NCBI GenBank assembly: GCA_021234155.1
Contig: JAJEKV010000239.1
Location: 124,001-188,000, forward strand
Reading direction: 5' to 3'
Source of the DNA: Isoetes taiwanensis
Lineage: Eukaryota; Streptophyta; Lycopodiopsida; Isoetales; Isoetaceae
Length of the DNA stretch: 64,000 bases
The notes under the pieces were generated by a model. It was not told the origin of the DNA, made no database searches, and worked only from the letters and a program-made list of their open reading frames with translations. Position numbers and translations under genes: made by a program. Numbering within the stretch: position 1 is the stretch's first letter; every line of letters starts with the position of its first letter. Positions 11,820-23,590 of the stretch are shown here, piece by piece.

Positions 11820-13520
11820 ACAGATTAAGGCATCTTCATAGCAATGTACCTCCAAAAAGCTATAACAGCCATGGCGGTGACAACCCCGACATCCCCACTT
11901 TGGTCATATCGTTTATATGCATCTATACTCTTATGTCCTGTTATTTCCATGCCAACATCTTAAATTTTTGTCATAATCGTCACATAATCCAACATTAAGT
12001 AGCCATTTGTTTAAGCCATTTCCTCATCGTTCCTTGGAAGAGTGATTTGTACTATAACATGAGAGGTATGCCTGTTAATCGGTGTTGAAAGCGCGTGCAC
12101 ACGCCACCAAACTCGTCATCCACCTCATAGAGGCTAAATGGCTCTCAAGACATTGCCAAGTATAAAGAACATCACTTTTCTACATTTTAAAGAGCCCTAA
12201 AATCTTAGATTTATAATGGTTCTTATCAACATGGTGATTTTTGCTAATAGTCTCCAGAAAATGCAAGATGCTTGCCAAAAGCATCTTCATCGGAATGTAA
12301 CATAGCATCCCGTAGCTTCACTAACTCTTTTCCACCTCGCACAAGAAATCTAGACATGCAATAGTATCCAAACCGTCTTTGCAAGCCATATGGCGTATTC
12401 AACGAGCGCGCTTCATGAGCTAAGATAAATGCCTCGTCTGCAAAAAAGAAGAATCTTGGATTTCTTTACGGTGATTTACCTTTCCGACTTTTCTGGGATC
12501 TTTTGCATTGCTACTTCCAAATTGACTACTGACTTGTAGAAAGAAAGGATGGCTCATGATGTCGAATGGCATCTCTAGATTACTTGATTGAGCGGGACTG
12601 CGGTTTCTTCCATCCGGATCATACGATTGAAGCAAAAAACAAGGCCCGCAACCCGCACAATACTAAGATTAGCAACACACAAGAAATGGAAATATAAAAA
12701 TAAAAACATAATAAATAAATAAATATACAAACAACGTGACGTTTTCGGAAGGAATAAAGTGCCATCAAGGCGTTGAATTTGCAAGATAAATGTCTCGAGC
12801 ATGCCCGCAAACTCCTTCAAATCTAAAGCTTCAATTGGGATATCTATGCTAAACCCTTTAGAGATCTCCAAGCATCAAATCTGGCCGTGCCCATCCATCC
12901 TTCTTTTTCGAATTATTGTCACCGCCTTTGCAATAAGCCTCACGGATTTCATCATCAATTTCCAATAATGGACCACATTTTAGGATTGTTTTTGCATGTG
13001 GACGCTTCTTTCTTGTTGTTGTGGGTCTGCCAGAACTCATCGCAACAGCAGACAAATGTGGACAAGTACTAGGCAAAGGCAGCGCAAAGAAGAACAAGTG
13101 GACAAGTACTAGGCAAAGGCAATAATGCACTACTATCTCATCCTCCCTAGCAACCGAATGTACAATCTCCTCTTCCTAGCGAGGGGCTTGGAACCTGTGA
13201 AAGATCAAGGGAAAAGCTGGGAGTAGCAACACAAGATTTGCTCACAATATTGCCGCAATAACGAAAGAACATTCTCGGCTGGCTATGCACATAATCGTGA
13301 GCCACGTAGAGGCGATTTGTCCAATATTAGGAATATTACTAACAACATTACATGGAATCTCTGTCAATGGCAACAATGCACCTAAAAACTACAAAGAATT
13401 AACATAATGAAAACAAAGTAGCATTACAAATTTAGAAAAAACTTACCTCTACCTCTACCACGACCTCTACCACGACATGCAAGATCTCCACGGCCAAGAC
13501 GGGCTATCACGAGCTCCAGA
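11820..13520 (-). pseudogene. Tyrosine recombinase, Crypton/DUF3504 (ZMYM-QRICH1-like) type, broken
   Basis: Read on the minus strand in several frames. An exon-like piece at 13447-13515 encodes an Arg-Gly repeat (RGRGRGRG) ending at a GTAAGT donor. 12858-13058 starts SSGRPTTTRKKRPHAK, an AT-hook-like basic stretch. 12734-12871 holds 'ALDLKEFAGMLETFILQIQ' and 'DGTLFLPKTS', matching the N-terminal core-binding part of DUF3504 proteins. 12303-12450 holds 'NTPYGLQRRF' and 'FLVRGGKELVKLR', whose Arg (codon 12337-12339) fits the first catalytic Arg. 'TNHSSKE' has its His at 12042-12044, the HxxR/K box. 'ITGHKSIDAYKRYD' places Tyr 11906-11908 nine residues after the His, the classic box II spacing. 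Frames change and stops occur between boxes, so this copy is dead unless sequence errors explain them. Family function: site-specific strand exchange via a 3'-phosphotyrosine. Confidence 0.65.
13059..13122. repeat. Short tandem duplication upstream of the recombinase N-terminus
   Basis: GTGGACAAGTACTAGGCAAA occurs twice, separated by a purine-rich spacer. It lies just 5' of the AT-hook-like coding stretch on the minus strand. Confidence 0.7.
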
Positions 13521-14253
13521 TTGTTGAAGCATATCCCGAAAATTTGTAAACAAACAGGAAACAATAAAATCACTTATAAAAACTCATAAAAACCTACAAG
13601 AACTAGAAGATCTAACGGCTGACTTGCCTTTACCAATAAGAAACTTATAAGCTCTGAGAAAAATACTTACAAACTAAAAGATGTGCGTAATGTACAAATA
13701 AAAATGCACTCCAAAATTACTACTGACCTAGTAGCTTTAGAAGCTTGAAGAACTCACACACGAAACCTACAAGAACCAACAGCCCCCAAGAAGAGATTAC
13801 AAAAAGAAATTTAAGCTAAGGGGAAAAAGACTTACGGGGTAAATGAGTCTACCCCGAAAAATGCACTTTAAACTTGAATAATGCGACCTAGAATCCTTTT
13901 GAACCTTAAGAACTCGGATCCTTAGGGCTTAGAATGAAGAAAATGCCGGGAAGAATGCCTCAAATCAACAAGAATGACTACGCTTTCGAAAGCAACAAGA
14001 ATCGCCATAGTTTTGCACCATTTGCCATGACCAGGATCATCACTAGTTTTGGCCATATCTGCGCCAAAAATCCTCCTCCGCCCGAAATCTCCTTCTCTTC
14101 TTTCCTTGACGCCGTGGAATGGGAAAAAGGGCCCATTCCCGGCGTGGCGGGGGCCGGTACCGCCAAAGAACCCGTGACATCACTTCAAGATGACAGGGAG
14201 GCCATCCTACAATATAGATAGAATATGGGGCGGGGGCATTTTAGTTATTGTAA

Positions 14254-14813
14254 GGGTCATTACATTACCGCCGTTATTTTAGGTTAAATTGCTAACATAG
14301 CGGATGCCTTTTATGTTAGGTAACATAACATAAAGGTTTCACTTCATATTATTTGTTAGATTAAAATTTAACATAACAAAAAACGTTAAATATTGCTTCA
14401 CATCGATGGTCGGCCGTTAGGTTAAAAATTAACATAACGAAAATTAAATATTACTTCACACTCGATTATCACGCGGAGTTATGTTAAGAGTTAACATAGC
14501 TAAAATGATTAAATATTGCTTCACACCGACTATCCAGTTAAGTTACAAATTGAATTGCAAATGGAGCTTAAGGGATGGGGTCCCCCTACCCTTAAATTTG
14601 AGGGGAAAAATTATGGCCTGTTAAGTCCTCCGGTAAATTTAACCTAACGGAATAACGGTGTGAACCCAGTTATCTTGCACCGTTACCTTAATTGTGCCGT
14701 TATTTTTTAACCCCATAATCTTAACGGATTTTTTTAACGAAAACCAATGTGAAGCATAGTTAAGTTAATTTTTTTAATCAAACGACACTTTAACGGCCAG
14801 TGTGAAGCGGCCC
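14254..14813. mobile_element. Tourist-like MITE, 560 bp, TAA target duplication
   Basis: Flanked by TAA (14251-14253 and 14814-14816). The ends are imperfect inverted repeats: GGGTCATTACATTACCGCCGTTA at the left versus GGGCCGCTTCACACTGGCCGTTA reading in from the right. The interior holds about three copies of a unit of GTTA-rich sequence, TTAACATAACnAAAA and TTAAATATTnCTTCACA (14335-14535). A three-base TTA/TAA duplication and GGG-starting ends fit PIF/Harbinger-derived MITEs. Block B lacks it, but the sequence there also differs by about 120 bp, so the empty site is not clean. Confidence 0.55.
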
Positions 14814-14820
14814 TAAAAAA

Positions 14821-15962
14821 TCACGAGGAAAAAGCAACACAGGTGGGGCTTTGGATCTCATCAATAGATGAGGCCTTGCAGCCAATCTCCCCACTCATAA
14901 AATTCCGGCCATACAAAGTCACTGTATTATTGTACTGGAAAGCAACCACCAATCCAGCTTTGTCGCCCGGATCAACGCCAAAATCCCTGGGTCCGCTATC
15001 TGCAAATCTGCGCAGCCCAAGCGGGACCAATTCTCCGGTAAAAGGCGTGATTTTAAACACAGCGATGGAAGATGCTTCTGCGCTGCAGCGGTTGGAAGCA
15101 TATAAAAAATTTTCATCTTCAGAAATGCCCAATTCTGCAGCAGTACAAAGGCTGCTATTCTTCACAGATCCGTCAAGTGTAGACCAAGATCTAATCTGTT
15201 TCAGTGTGCCCAAATTATCATCAAAGGAATACAGAGTAACGGAATTTGCCAGCTCGTTGATCCCATAGACAAAAGGGCACCGGAAAATCAAATGCCGAGG
15301 ACCGGATCCGGCCGGATGGACCCTTATCTCCTTCGCAGCAGGGTTGGGAGCAAGTTTCCCGGCGCCGGAAACCGTCAACTGGTAGATTTTGTCGGTTCCC
15401 AGGTCTGAAACAAACGCGTATTTACCGGACGGGTCGGTAATGATTTGGTGAGGATGTGGTCCGAGTTTGGGCCATGGCCATGGGCCCTGATTAACGATAT
15501 TGGAGACGATGCCAGGGATCCGTTTGGAAGGATGGCTATGGACCCAAAACTGTGCCCATTATAATTTGCAAAAAAGAGCCATTTGCCTGTTGGATGGACT
15601 GAAATATGGGCCGGAGCTGAGCCCCCTGATGAGACTTCATTTACAGAGGTCAGATAGCCCGTGCTAGAATTAATGGAAAATGCCTGTAGCATCCCATTGT
15701 CTGTCTCCCCCACACTGTAGAGAAATTTTCCCTCTGGATGTAGAGTTTAAAAGCTTGGCGAGACCACTGATTGGAATGAGGCTATGTAGTCTAACTTGTT
15801 CCCTTGCAAATACGCTAGGACTATCTTGTCCGAGTAGCCCCCTATGTACACATGCTTCTTAATGCCCCATCTTAAAGATCGGTCGCATGAGCTTGATGCT
15901 GTTATTGATGCTGCTAATAGTAGTAGAGCAACAACTACCACTTTGCTCTCCCATATTGCCAT
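14821..15962 (-). pseudogene. Secreted lactonase (7-bladed beta-propeller, 6-phosphogluconolactonase-like), copy A, disrupted
   Basis: Start chosen at the ATG in a CCATGGC context (15960-15962). It is followed by a signal-peptide-like hydrophobic run (VVVVALLLLAASITASSS) and then VYIGGYSDKIV. Blade repeats follow: 'LHPEGKFLYSVGE', 'APAHISVHPTGKWLFFANYNG', 'HGHGPN', 'GPRHLIF', 'ISEDENFLYASNRC' and 'GPRDFGVDPGDKAGLVVAFQ'. These are hallmarks of the lactonase/6-phosphogluconolactonase beta-propeller family, which hydrolyses sugar lactones. Two lesions separate copy A from copy B: a TAA in the first blade (SPSF-stop-TLHPEG, about 15748) and a 13-bp deletion near 15450 that removes the RQEAPHPH stretch and shifts the frame. 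The rest (14821-15378) stays open to its natural stop. The N-terminus suggests an apoplastic or endomembrane protein when intact. Confidence 0.85.
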
Positions 15963-17260
15963 GGTTGCTCTCCTCCCTTGAACTTCTATCTCTTTTATCT
16001 CTTTTGCTTCACACGTTCTTCCCGATGACTTTCTACTGAGTGAACCTTGGCCATTCAAAAGGTATTATGTCAAACTTATGAGTGAAGACATATTCAAATT
16101 GGTATTTTTCTTAACACTGACTGTACCAAGTGTTTCCATCTCTCGTTTACCATATGCACCGGAAAGTGGTCCTATCATGTGTCTCTTCATGGAGCATTCA
16201 TTATTATATGCACCACGAGATCCACGCATTTTACTTAGGTGATATAAAAAGCCTTGCAATAAAATTTACAAACGTTTTGAAGAGAATGTATCACTAATGA
16301 ATCTTGATCACGACCACCATTTAATGTCTACCTTGAAACGTAATGTTTAGATGACGCGTTTTCTGCCCTATCCTCCAATCATTGTGTGACACTTGTCGCA
16401 CATTCTTTCCAAGAATGTTTCATTCTGAAGAGCTTGTTCAAAGAATGTTAGATTCTGCAGTTTCTTTAACTCTAACTTTCAAATACTAGTTTGTATTTGC
16501 ATTCTCGTTCTTTACTGAAATGAGGTAAAAATTTCATTTCCATAGCAAGAAAACATGCATACTTCTATTCACAAAAAAACATTACAAAAGTTTTACAAGA
16601 GAGAGCACTTCGATTTAAAAATCTAATATCATTTCAAAAATCTAGTACAAAATTCGTAAGCGAATTGCGCATTGCGTGAATTATTATACGCTTGAACACC
16701 GGTGTATACATGCGGTCATTGAGTTCAAATCCAAGAGTTTAAGAAATATGTTGTTTCTTAGATGTAAAATCATAGACTCTTGAAACACTTTCCCATGTGA
16801 AGTGGGAGGAACGAATATCGTACATGTATTGGATGATGTAGCCCCAAAACCAAAAGTACGAGACCACAAAAATCCATTGCAAGAAGATGTTGGATCTACC
16901 CACTTGATCCGTCCAAATAGAAACTCAACAAATGCCTCGGACAAAAACTACATCTAAATGAAAGCACGCCTCGGGCAAAAGATTCGAGCAATATTCCACC
17001 CAAAACCACGTAAAAGCGAAGCAACAAAGGTAAAACCGCAAGAAGGCTCAACCAAAATGAGAAGAGGCAAAATTTCTTTCCAAAGTCCCACTTTTGTAAG
17101 ATCATGGTGTATTTCTGCATTTCTTTCCGGTAATCCAATCCGCCACATGCTTTGAGGCCACAAATTACGTTTGCAAATGCTTTTATAAATTTTTGGTTGT
17201 AAGAAAAACGTTTTAATCAAAAATAATTTTTATGAGGGTTCTTTTTTACAAACCATTGTA
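15963..17260. repeat. Duplicated block A, flank upstream of lactonase
   Basis: Collinear with 39579-40925 over about 1.2 kb, with small indels and patches of heavier divergence. It includes the lactonase 5' flank. Homology ends near 17260 (ACAAACCATTGTA). Copy B there joins directly to a fragment of repeat X. A short piece within B (40090-40165) also repeats part of the lactonase coding strand and is absent here. Confidence 0.8.
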
Positions 17261-18311
17261 TACTAGTTATGGTGCTTAGTAACAATTTGAAAAGTTGGTT
17301 GTTTCCTTGTTGTTTAGAATAGCCAATGTGGCTTGGAGAGGGCAATGGTGATATTAAAGAATGTTTTGAGATTGATTGATAAAAATTATGGAAGGATTCA
17401 TTGTGGAAGGAATTATGAATTTGAGCTAATGTTGTCTTTGTTTATATGATACTTTTGCCAAAATGAGTTTATGGTGAGGCGTTGATACGCTTTAGTAAAC
17501 TATAGAAGTTTGTGTTGCAACGAACTTGCTACTTCATATAGTAGCGGAGCAAAGGTGGTTGTTTGAAATAATCTTATGTTAATCTAAATCATCGTTGTAT
17601 TCCCCTGCAATATCGCCTTTGGTAACTTATTTATTGTCCCCAACTTACATTAGCTCACCTAAAGGATGTGTTCATTGGAATGGACATGTCAACTTGTTAC
17701 ATTCATTGGAACATGTCTCCGTGGACGTTAATAAAACTATTCTATTCTATTCTACATAATATTTACTACAAATATTATTATATAATGATAAAAAAATAGG
17801 AGAACTCAGTACTTATGATATTTTTTTAGTCTGATGAATCTTTAGATCTACAACTATAGTCTACACTTAGGGAAAAACGACCGAGTTGCATTGTATAATT
17901 CTATGCCTTTGAGCACCCTTATCCTCTCTTTAAACTTGCCTATCAAATATGTAAAGCAACCTTGGACCATTTAGATAGATAGCTAGATAGTATTTAGAAC
18001 AACCTGCCTAGGTCTTAGATTACAATGTTCAAAACAACCTCGGACCATTTAGATAGATAGATAGTATTTAGAACAACTCGTCCCTAGGTCTTAGATGACA
18101 ATGTGTAACATTGGTAGATGGTGGTCCTTAAGTTACAAAAGTTCATGTCTTCTGAATTGTGCTACAAAAAACAACTTAATTTTACTTACTTCATGCTTAT
18201 ATATGCTTTTTGCCTCTAGATGCCAATGACAATGGTTTGTCATGTTATAAGAAATGGTCCTAGGAGTGGTGAATTTCATAATAGCGATTGCAAAACATGG
18301 GGCTTAAAGAA
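17261..18311. repeat. Intergenic with a TTCTA-tailed retroelement end and a tandem duplication
   Basis: 17690-17752 ends GTGGACGTTAATAAAACTATTCTATTCTATTC and is a truncated relative of the tails at 3480-3600 and 51441-51600. At 17955-18100 a unit of about 75 bp (CCTTGGACCATTTAGATAGATAG ... CCTAGGTCTTAGAT) is present twice. No coding frame is convincing. Confidence 0.5.
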
Positions 18312-19894
18312 GAAGTTATTTAAAAATGATATGTCATAAGATTAACCATATGGATTGACATATGAAGATTGCGAAAATGCTTTAGAAGTTTGCAAGTGTT
18401 GGAAGAATTTACATCATTTCTAATATTCACCACGTAAGCGGCTCCATAATAAGAACTCATCAACGCCATTTCTACTAATTACCACATGATGCTCCATATT
18501 TAAGAACTTATTTCGTTCTTTGTTATTAGTTTATATTTTGGAATGGGGTAAAACTTTTAACATTTTATAGGACCACATTAGTGCATCTACCAAAATCTCA
18601 TGTATAAATAATTTCTAGGGCATTTTATAACAAAAAATTGTCAATCAACTAATCCAAGTGAATGTTAATGGTAAGATTTAGTCGCCACATAGTATAGATA
18701 CTATGTGATTTTGCCAATGGTAATTTATTTATTCATATTTCTTAATTTGAAAAAATTGTTCTTGTTAAACAAATAACTTTTAACACTTAGAAGCAAATTA
18801 GAAACAGGTGCATATATATAGCTAATTCCTTACAATATATACCGCGGTATATTCCATGTAGTATTCCATTCAATTATATCAATTATGGTGCACAAAATAT
18901 TTCCTTTCATGTTAAAAGTAAATTTGAGCGCTTCCTACAATATATATCTTAGCCAATAAGGTCATTATACAACACATCTCCATAGACATTTTCATATGCA
19001 TTAATAAAATAAATAAAGAGGCAAATTGATAACTAAGGAAATGGGACTTTAAGAGCTAAGCATTTGCAAAGGGTAATATTGAAAGGTTTGCTAAGACATC
19101 AAACAATCTAGCATAAATTAAAGAAATAGCAAGTCGAACAAAATGGCAATTTGGATTCTAGAGTAAACGTAAGCATCAAGCACCGTGTCCGAGGCTAGAG
19201 AATACACGAAATGGTATAAAGATAAACCACCCGAGAAACACCTAATCATGCACACGGAGCTTCATTTAGTTTCTTTTTATGAATAGTGCACAAAGTATGT
19301 ATAATAGCCATGGGCGTATCCATATTCGTAGTGCAAGAAAATCTCCATGATTTATCCCTCAGGATGTCGCAATTGCGTCCCCTGTTAAAACATTACAGCC
19401 CAAAGATCAAAACATTTACAACTCCTCTTGGCCAGTTCCAAAGATTCGAACATTTACAACTCCTCTTCAACAGTTCCAAAGATCCGAACATTTACAACAT
19501 CTTATATTTACACTTCAACATCTTATACTTACTTTGGGTAACAAAATGTAGGCTTCCATTTTTCAAAGGTTCCATCATCGGGCTATTTGCGTAACATCTT
19601 CTCCTAAACCGATAAAACCATGCTATTGCCAACATCTCCTTAGATATGGGGTATTAACCGGAACATATGACTTGGAATTGTAGGAGACGCTTAGGGAGGC
19701 CTTCTTGGTATGACCCATAGAGGATAGAAAGGGGAAGATAGCCATATAAGGCGAGCCTTATATGTCAAGCCACGTTTAGTGAAAGGTCTTGGGGAAAGGT
19801 GAAGAGAGGATTCATAGGTTGAGTGGCGAAGTTATTCACTATTTCATTTGTTCTTTTGGATTTGGCCATACTTCTCTTATGGTTCGTTTGGACT

Positions 19895-20095
19895 TAACCC
19901 GATCCAACTTGCTATTCGTGAACACCAAGGGAACTAAGACAAAGTCTCTTATGACTTATCCAACTTGCTATTCAGAAACACCAAGGGAAGTAAGACAAAA
20001 GTCCGGCTTGCTCCAAGTATATATGATCCAACTTGCTATTTTTAACACCAAGGGAAGTAAGACAAAGTCCGGCTTGCTCCAAGTATAACTGATCA
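19895..20095. repeat. Tandem repeat in Y copy 1
   Basis: About three copies of a 60-70 bp unit built on CCAACTTGCTATTCnnnAACACCAAGGGAA(C/G)TAAGACAAA, some ending GCTTGCTCCAAGTATA. The matching array in Y copy 2 (27080-27262) has four copies, so the array length changed after duplication. Confidence 0.75.
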
Positions 20096-21054
20096 AAATA
20101 TTCCCAGACAAATTTCTTTCCAAATGGATGTGATTTCTCTTGGCCAAATCGCAAAATATTCGCCTCGCAATCCATCGCCATTGGCCGCTTTAAAAGCACC
20201 AAACCGCCACTATACATTGCATTCATTGTGCTCAATCTTCCAATCACTCATCAAAGTAGCGAAATGCTCATCATATACTACTTATAATGAAATACCGACC
20301 ATGGTGTCAGTAAATATATGATGTTGAATACCGGATGGTATACATTTATACCTCGGTTCGGATCACTTTAGTTTTCGGGTGTGTGCGCCAAAAATATATG
20401 TGCACTCTTGCAATAGTGTCAATCGCTACATGTTATCGGGAAATAATTTTATAAAATAGAATGTGAGGGTCAAATCAGTCTTCAGGGAAAATTTCAATGA
20501 AGGCGTTCTAAGATTGTGCCATTCCTATGAAACTGTCTTAACTATCTTAATTAAAAAATCATACCTCTACGCCTTGCACAACCCAAGTGTTTGCTACAAA
20601 ATTGAAAACTACGCTTGCACGGACACCAAGGTTGCAAGACAGATAATATTCTAGAATATCATTATCACCATAAACACAAATCTGTGCTGCAAAAACAGAC
20701 CCATGAATCTAAATGAGAATTCAGAGCTTACATATTAAGGCACATATGTATATGTGCAACAATAATGCGCGCACCAGCTTCTACCATTAAGGTGACTCTT
20801 CTTCGTGAAAGCATTGATTTATGAGCATTCCCAAATGATGAGTTCTTATCCTATCCAATCTAACCAATTTGATATATTAGATTGCAGCAGAGGAGTTATG
20901 TAGAATCAGGCCAGGCCTGCAAATGGAGTACATTAATTGTATCTTTTTGGGTAGTGTATCACATTGGCTGCACCATCTCAACTCCATCTTAGGCAGAGCA
21001 TTGCATTTGCTTCAACATGGATTTGAATTTCACAACAGTAAGCATGTCAAGTGG

Positions 21055-21360
21055 GTGCTCTTAACATAGGCTACAACAATCTACTCACCATGGCATTTTT
21101 GATAATATATAGGACAAAAGAAATGCTTCTCCCATTCAATTAGTTGCGCCATGGCATTTATAGGTTGTAGCAATCTCTTCACCATGAAATTTTTTATAAC
21201 ATATAGGACAAAAAAAGTGCTTCTCCCATTCAATTAATTGCGCCATCGCATTTATAGGCTATAGCAATCTCTTTAGCATGGCATTTTTTACAACATATAG
21301 GACAAAAGATGTGCTTTTCCAATTCAATTGATTGCATTTTTTGGTAATATACATGATCAA
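21055..21360. repeat. Tandem repeat in Y copy 1, about 100-bp unit
   Basis: Three and a partial copy of a unit containing CTACAACAATCT, ACCATGGCATTTTT, ACATATAGGACAAAA and TGCTTCTCCCATTCAATTA. The same array with nearly the same sequence lies at 28247-28550 in Y copy 2. Confidence 0.75.
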
Positions 21361-22037
21361 AGAAGAGATTGTTCTTCCAAATCAATTAGATGCACAGAAT
21401 CATGTGGTGGCCATGACCACTGCTGTTTTGACCTCTAGTTATTAATGCCTTTGGTTGAAATGCACTTCTAGGAAGCTAGAGATAAGAGCAACAAAGACAT
21501 CCAAAGGGGGCCTGCTACTGATGAAATGTAACTTTTTTTAATCAGTCAAGATAGCATGTTGCTCATCTTGCCCTCAATTAACATGTTGCTCCTTGATGTC
21601 TCCATACGCGCGCCATCTTTCCATACCTATGTGTTGTCTAGTTTTACGGAGTGGGAAAGTAAATAATATGGAAGCCAGGAGAACAGATAAAATGTAACTT
21701 GTCAATTTATGCTTTACTACATTCCAACATGATAAACAAACAGGAGGAACATAAGGTGCAGTTCTGCTGGAGAAAGACAAAATGCAAAAACATTACGATA
21801 CATGGCAAATCTTTGAAAGGGCTTGGCTTTGGTAGCAACCATTTATTGATGACATGCCTGACTTCCTTGCTCTAATAAACAGCCTCCAAACAATCCATGA
21901 CAATTTGGAAAAGCATAGATCTAGAAAACCTCACTCTTTCCTTTACCTAAAAGCTTCTCACCTCTGATTATTGATGATGCTGGCATGGTTCTAACAACTC
22001 CAAGACCTTTGCCTAGCCTTGTTATGGAGTCAATTTG

Positions 22038-22165
22038 TTTGTATATGATTCCTCCCTCTTTCCTTCACCTAAAGCTTCTCACTTATATTTCTCCATAATG
22101 CTTGTATATGATTCCTCCCTCTTTCCTTCACCTAAAGCTTCTCACTTATATTTCTCCATAATGCT
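22038..22165. repeat. 62-bp tandem duplication in Y copy 1
   Basis: GTATATGATTCCTCCCTC through CTCCATAATGCTT occurs twice in direct succession. It is conserved in Y copy 2 at about 29218-29345, so it predates the Y duplication. Confidence 0.8.
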
Positions 22166-23221
22166 TGGCATGGTTCTGACCACTGCACTATCTAACCTGG
22201 TCATGGAGTCCATTTGCTTCTATGAGACCATAAGACATTCAAGGTTTGAAAGTAGCCGCTTCAATATCTATAGACATGAGACCTAAATCAAACAACTTTA
22301 TTCAAAAGGAAAGCCAACATAGATATAGATATTAGCTGGTGGAAAATGGTGTGGATCATGAAACCAATTGCATTCAATGTCCAGTATCCTCAATCATATA
22401 GGTTCAGTTGCTCGTAAGCCAGCACTCGCTTGAGCATCTTTTGTATCATATAAAATGCATAGAAACTTCATGTGCAAATCTGGTTCTAGTTGGAGCAAGT
22501 CTAGTCTTCTTAGAATATACCTGAACATTGCTAATCAAAAGTAGAGTTGGCATGCGTTGCATTTTCCTTCTTGCATCTCTATTATGAGGGATCCAAGGAA
22601 ATAATGACATTACTCACCTAGTTTGCGGATGCCATTCTACAAAGAAGGAGACCACCATCACTTTCGACTTCTAAAAATAATCTTGAACGAAGAAGCGTAT
22701 TCTTTGGAGATGGCTTGTGACATGCATTATTTGTAAGCAAAGGCACAACTTGCATAAATAAATGATAGGATGTTAGCAAACACCTATACAAAAGCATGCA
22801 TAAAGAAAATATACAAAAGCGTATGTAAAGAGGAAAGCATGCAAATATCAGACCACATCTTCAAATATAAATTACAGCCTGTTATCAGCATACAATCAAA
22901 ACTTCTTGAGCATTCTAAAAAGCAATCAGATATTGGCTGAAATAAGCGACCAAATGTCTACCGAGAGCATATGCAACATGATTTTAGGTCTTTGGATAAT
23001 CTTTGGGATAATGCTAAGCTCCAAGTGTCCATTCTGCTTTTACATGCATTGACAATTGATATTTTTTATTGAACCAAGCGCTTCAAATGCATCTCATGAG
23101 GAAGTAACCAAGTCAAGAGCTTAGATATTGAAGAGAACCTTGGACATTGGTGCCTTCATGCTTAGAACTAATGCGACATTAATTCTATTTTATCTGATAT
23201 AGTCCATGCAGTATGTTTCAG

Positions 23222-23590
23222 ATGTTGTTATTGTATCAAACAGAAACAAAATAAATAAGGACAAAGAACAAATAAAAATGGTTTCAAGCATGAAATTAAA
23301 AAAAAAAACAGTTTTGCTATTTGCTGCACTTCAATCTTGCATGAAAATGGCCCACCGTTATTTGTTGGTATTCTAAGCTTAAAAAGATCTTAACATTTTA
23401 TGGCCACCTTATTAATGAGCTCTTTGGACCTTCAAATAGAAACAAAATATATAAGGACAAAGAACAAATAAAAATGGTTTCAAGCTTGAAATTAAAAAAG
23501 CAATTTTGCTATTTATCGACTTCAGGTCTTGCATGAAAATGGCCCACCGTTATTTGTTGGCATTCTAAGCTTAAAAGGATCTTAAGAGTA
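23222..23590. repeat. Internal duplication in Y copy 1, units of 200-240 bp
   Basis: Two copies of AGAAACAAAATA(A/T)ATAAGGAC ... GAAAATGGCCCACCGTTATTTGTTGG(T/C)ATTCTAAGCTTAAAA. Also present twice in Y copy 2 (about 30430-30775). Confidence 0.8.

Larger units (their letters stand above)
10745..14189 (-). mobile_element. Crypton-like tyrosine-recombinase element, 3.4 kb
   Basis: The block A/B comparison shows 3445 bp present only in A. The insertion is bracketed by ACGTCAAG (10737-10744) and ACTTCAAG (14182-14189), while block B has a single ACTTCAAG at the corresponding place. No terminal inverted repeats, LTRs or poly-A tail were seen at the ends. Inside, the minus strand encodes a decayed tyrosine recombinase (11820-13520). 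A recombinase gene, short direct repeats and no TIRs is the structure known for Crypton elements. From 10745 to 11800 the element looks non-coding (3' side). From 13520 to 14189 it is GC-richer and could hold the promoter and 5' exons. Boundaries are seen directly. The Crypton assignment is inference from the recombinase. Confidence 0.65.

Noticed and set aside
12438-12479. Possible 42-bp GT..AG intron in the recombinase
   Set aside because: Too short for a plant spliceosomal intron. A frameshift explains the frame change better.
13934-14221. 95-codon plus frame near the right end of the Crypton-like element as a gene
   Set aside because: It runs across the element boundary into block A sequence, so it is a chance frame in GC-richer DNA.
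14843-15268. 141-codon plus-strand frame over the lactonase
   Set aside because: It is the antisense of a clear lactonase coding region. All family motifs are on the minus strand.
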